Shown: in pieces, positions 3,689 to 5,249 of the stretch
Numbering within the stretch: position 1 is the stretch's first letter
Layout of the letters: each line of letters begins with the position of its first letter
Assembly: GCA_020846515.1 (NCBI GenBank)
Contig: JADLDX010000296.1
Span: forward strand, 1 to 5,249
Length of the DNA: 5,249 nucleotides
Source: Pirellulaceae bacterium
GTDB taxonomy: Bacteria; Planctomycetota; Planctomycetia; Pirellulales; Pirellulaceae
Reading direction: 5' to 3'
Program-made: the position numbers and the translations under genes
Notes under the pieces: model-generated
Told to the model about the DNA's origin: nothing
The model's input: only the letters and a program-made list of their open reading frames with translations
Database searches by the model: none

Positions 3689-5249
3689 TGGATCGCCGAC
3701 TGTACTATTGGCTAAGTCGCATGTGCGGGCTAAGAGGCTGGCTGACATGCGGGTTATGGATTTGGCTGTCGATGTTGAGGCCCTGCCCAGCAGCGCTGGC
3801 GCAGTTGGATGTTGTCACGGGTGTGATCAATGTCAAAGATACTGGCAGTGGTCCACTAGACGTCAAATTCTTTTATGAAAGCAGTGCTGCCGATGCGCAA
3901 GGTTTGCTGCACGTCGAAGTTGTCGGTCCCAAAGGTCCCAGTCTGACAGAGCGCACTTTCGAAATTGTTTTCTACATCAATTCTCAAGATCCATCGGCCA
4001 AAAATGGCGTGGCCTTTCGCACGTTCATCAAGATGGCCGAGGGCACCACGTCTGCCCGTGCTGTCATACCTTTTTTCGTGCTCAGCAGTATTGCCTATCG
4101 AGCCAACAACCAATCGTCTATGAATTGGGATTTGGCAGTGCTCGAAGAAGGACGCGATGTAGAGCAATCGCGATGGGTTGATAGAGATCGTCGCGGTTTA
4201 GTGCGATTGAGTCCACCGGCGCGTGGCGAGCATCAGGTGTATCACACCGCCCAGGCCGGCCACTCGCCCACTACGCTGCTCTACCTGTTAGATGATGGCG
4301 AAGTACCGAACATGAAACAGCCTGGCCGATTGCTGTTGGGCCAAGGCATGTCGGGACTAGGAAGCCAGTTGGATGTCGAGATAAAAAACTCCTACTTGCT
4401 GCCGAGCGAATTTGGCTTGACGCGAAACAGCCAGCGCGATGCCAGCTTTCGTCACGTTAGTACGGCTCCCAGGCAGTGGCAATACTATTTGCAGTACCGG
4501 ATCGTCGTCATCGAAAGCGCGGTGCTCAGTAAACTGCAAGCATCCCAGCCGCTGGTCGCCCAGGCGCTTAAGCACTTTGTAAGTTGCGGCGGCAGCCTGA
4601 TTGTACGGGCTGGGCAAACTACGGGAGCGCGTCGATTGTTGGACCAGTGGCTGCTGGGAAGTGAATCGACAAGTGAATCTTCCAGTGAATCCAGACGCTC
4701 TTCGACGCCTGGTACCGAATCGTTGGGCTGGGAGATCGTGCGTGCCCAATATGGTCCATGGTGGCAGCGGGGAGCAGCCTGGGCAATGCCGGCCCCAGTT
4801 GACTCGACGCAATCGCCAGCTTGGGGCGGATTGAACCCCGGCATGGGCAAAACTCAAATCGATGGCCTGGATGGTATGGGCATGGAGTCGGAAGACAACC
4901 CGGCCGTTATTAATGAAATTCGACGGGCCATGTCCGAACTACGCAAAGTGGACCAAGTCGAGGGGCCGCAGAGTTTGACATTGCCGGGTATCCTCCGCGA
5001 TTCGATGACGGTCCTGGATACGGTCTTGGAAAGCAAGCTAAGCAGTCATCGCGAAATGTGGGAGCAGATGACATACGTCGACGACATGGACCAAGACCTC
5101 GGATTGGCCAACAGCCTGTGGCAAGGCAGCACACTCGATGATATGGCCGGGCTTGAAGCGGCCGATAGCGACGTTGTTCTCCCCGACGGAGTCGTTGACG
5201 GATCGACGACCAAAACCGATGGTGTGCCTGCCGATGGTGTACCAGCTGA
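3688..5249 (+). CDS. exported protein of unknown function, 3'-partial
   Basis: The frame stays open for 520 codons and leaves the window without a stop. ATG 3688 shares its A with the preceding TAA; an in-frame ATG at 3721 (M12) is the alternative. Residues about 18-38 (GWLTCGLWIWLSMLRPCPAALA) form a signal peptide with likely cleavage after ALA, before QLDVVTG. Residues 40-160 alternate hydrophobic and polar residues (LDVKFFYESS, LLHVEVVGPK, FEIVFYINS, SARAVIPFFVLSS), suggesting a beta-sandwich domain. Residues 268-306 (LQYRIVVIES..., then FVSCGGSLIV) resemble the pattern 'Y-hydrophobic strand, helix, wV-x-GG-x-L-hydrophobic' of glutamine-amidotransferase-like folds in bacterial envelope proteins. 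This is only a pattern likeness and no catalytic triad is identifiable. A Ser/Glu linker (325-336) separates it from a Trp-containing block (WEIVRAQYGPWWQRGAAW) and an acidic, probably disordered tail. C-terminal membrane helices may lie beyond the edge. A role with its small membrane neighbour in an envelope complex is inferred. Confidence 0.82.
   Translation, partial: MDRRLYYWLSRMCGLRGWLTCGLWIWLSMLRPCPAALAQLDVVTGVINVKDTGSGPLDVKFFYESSAADAQGLLHVEVVGPKGPSLTERTFEIVFYINSQDPSAKNGVAFRTFIKMAEGTTSARAVIPFFVLSSIAYRANNQSSMNWDLAVLEEGRDVEQSRWVDRDRRGLVRLSPPARGEHQVYHTAQAGHSPTTLLYLLDDGEVPNMKQPGRLLLGQGMSGLGSQLDVEIKNSYLLPSEFGLTRNSQRDASFRHVSTAPRQWQYYLQYRIVVIESAVLSKLQASQPLVAQALKHFVSCGGSLIVRAGQTTGARRLLDQWLLGSESTSESSSESRRSSTPGTESLGWEIVRAQYGPWWQRGAAWAMPAPVDSTQSPAWGGLNPGMGKTQIDGLDGMGMESEDNPAVINEIRRAMSELRKVDQVEGPQSLTLPGILRDSMTVLDTVLESKLSSHREMWEQMTYVDDMDQDLGLANSLWQGSTLDDMAGLEAADSDVVLPDGVVDGSTTKTDGVPADGVPA
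4660..4695 (+). repeat. 12-bp tandem repeat encoding a Ser/Glu linker
   Basis: AGTGAATC recurs at 4660, 4672 and 4684, each followed by four variable bases, so the period is 12 bp or four codons. It encodes SEST-SESS-SESR at residues 325-336 of the exported protein. The constant eight bases and the codon-aligned period point to slippage expansion of a flexible, hydrophilic linker. Confidence 0.7.
5218..5247 (+). repeat. 15-bp in-frame tandem repeat (DGVPA x2) at the window edge
   Basis: GATGGTGTGCCTGCC is followed directly by GATGGTGTACCAGCT, both encoding DGVPA (residues 511-520). They differ only at three synonymous third positions. The two bases left in the window, GA, are consistent with a third copy beginning with GAT, but this cannot be seen. 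Confidence 0.65.

Noticed and set aside
3856..4167. Antisense open frame of 103 codons
   Set aside because: It lies wholly inside the long signal-peptide-bearing + strand frame and shows no recognisable motif.
4357..4857. Antisense open frame of 166 codons
   Set aside because: It is opposite the same + strand gene, with an Arg/Ser/Pro-rich composition typical of a shadow frame.

Overview
The window looks like chromosomal DNA of a planctomycete, most likely of the Pirellulales type. This is inferred from a DUF1549/DUF1553 (PSCyt2/PSD1) protein with a CXXCH motif, a family concentrated in Planctomycetota and related phyla, and from moderate GC and small secreted or membrane proteins without clear Shine-Dalgarno sites. 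All genes I can support are on the + strand.

Layout: (1) 2-1618 is the 3' part of a DUF1549/DUF1553 gene whose start lies upstream of the window. (2) 1619-1783 is an intergenic stretch with a short tandem repeat and a 52-bp inverted pair of hairpins. (3) 1784-3022 encodes a secreted peptidase family M19 (membrane/renal dipeptidase) enzyme with all expected zinc ligands. (4) 3023-3349 is a gene-free stretch packed with hairpin repeats, followed by a good sigma70-like promoter and a leader hairpin. (5) 3350-3688 encodes a 112-residue membrane protein. (6) 3688-5249 is a long open frame that overlaps the previous stop by one base (TAATG) and runs off the right edge. It starts with a signal peptide and encodes an unrecognised exported protein.

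The most interesting structure is not a gene. Two intergenic regions carry a family of 25-nt units, each built as GTAG or GTGG, a 9-nt arm, a TCC loop and a 9-nt arm. They occur in both orientations, twice as a head-to-head pair separated by 2 nt. This is the architecture of REP elements and REPINs (BIMEs), which in proteobacteria are mobilised by REP-associated tyrosine transposases (RAYT). At one stem position the three forward copies show T-A, T.G and C-G, so pairing is kept while sequence drifts. No transposase is encoded in the window.

Functional links: the DUF1553 and M19 genes each have a repeat cluster directly downstream and look like independent transcription units. The two right-hand genes look like one translationally coupled operon of envelope proteins driven from about 3270-3299. 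Nothing visible ties the four genes to a single pathway.
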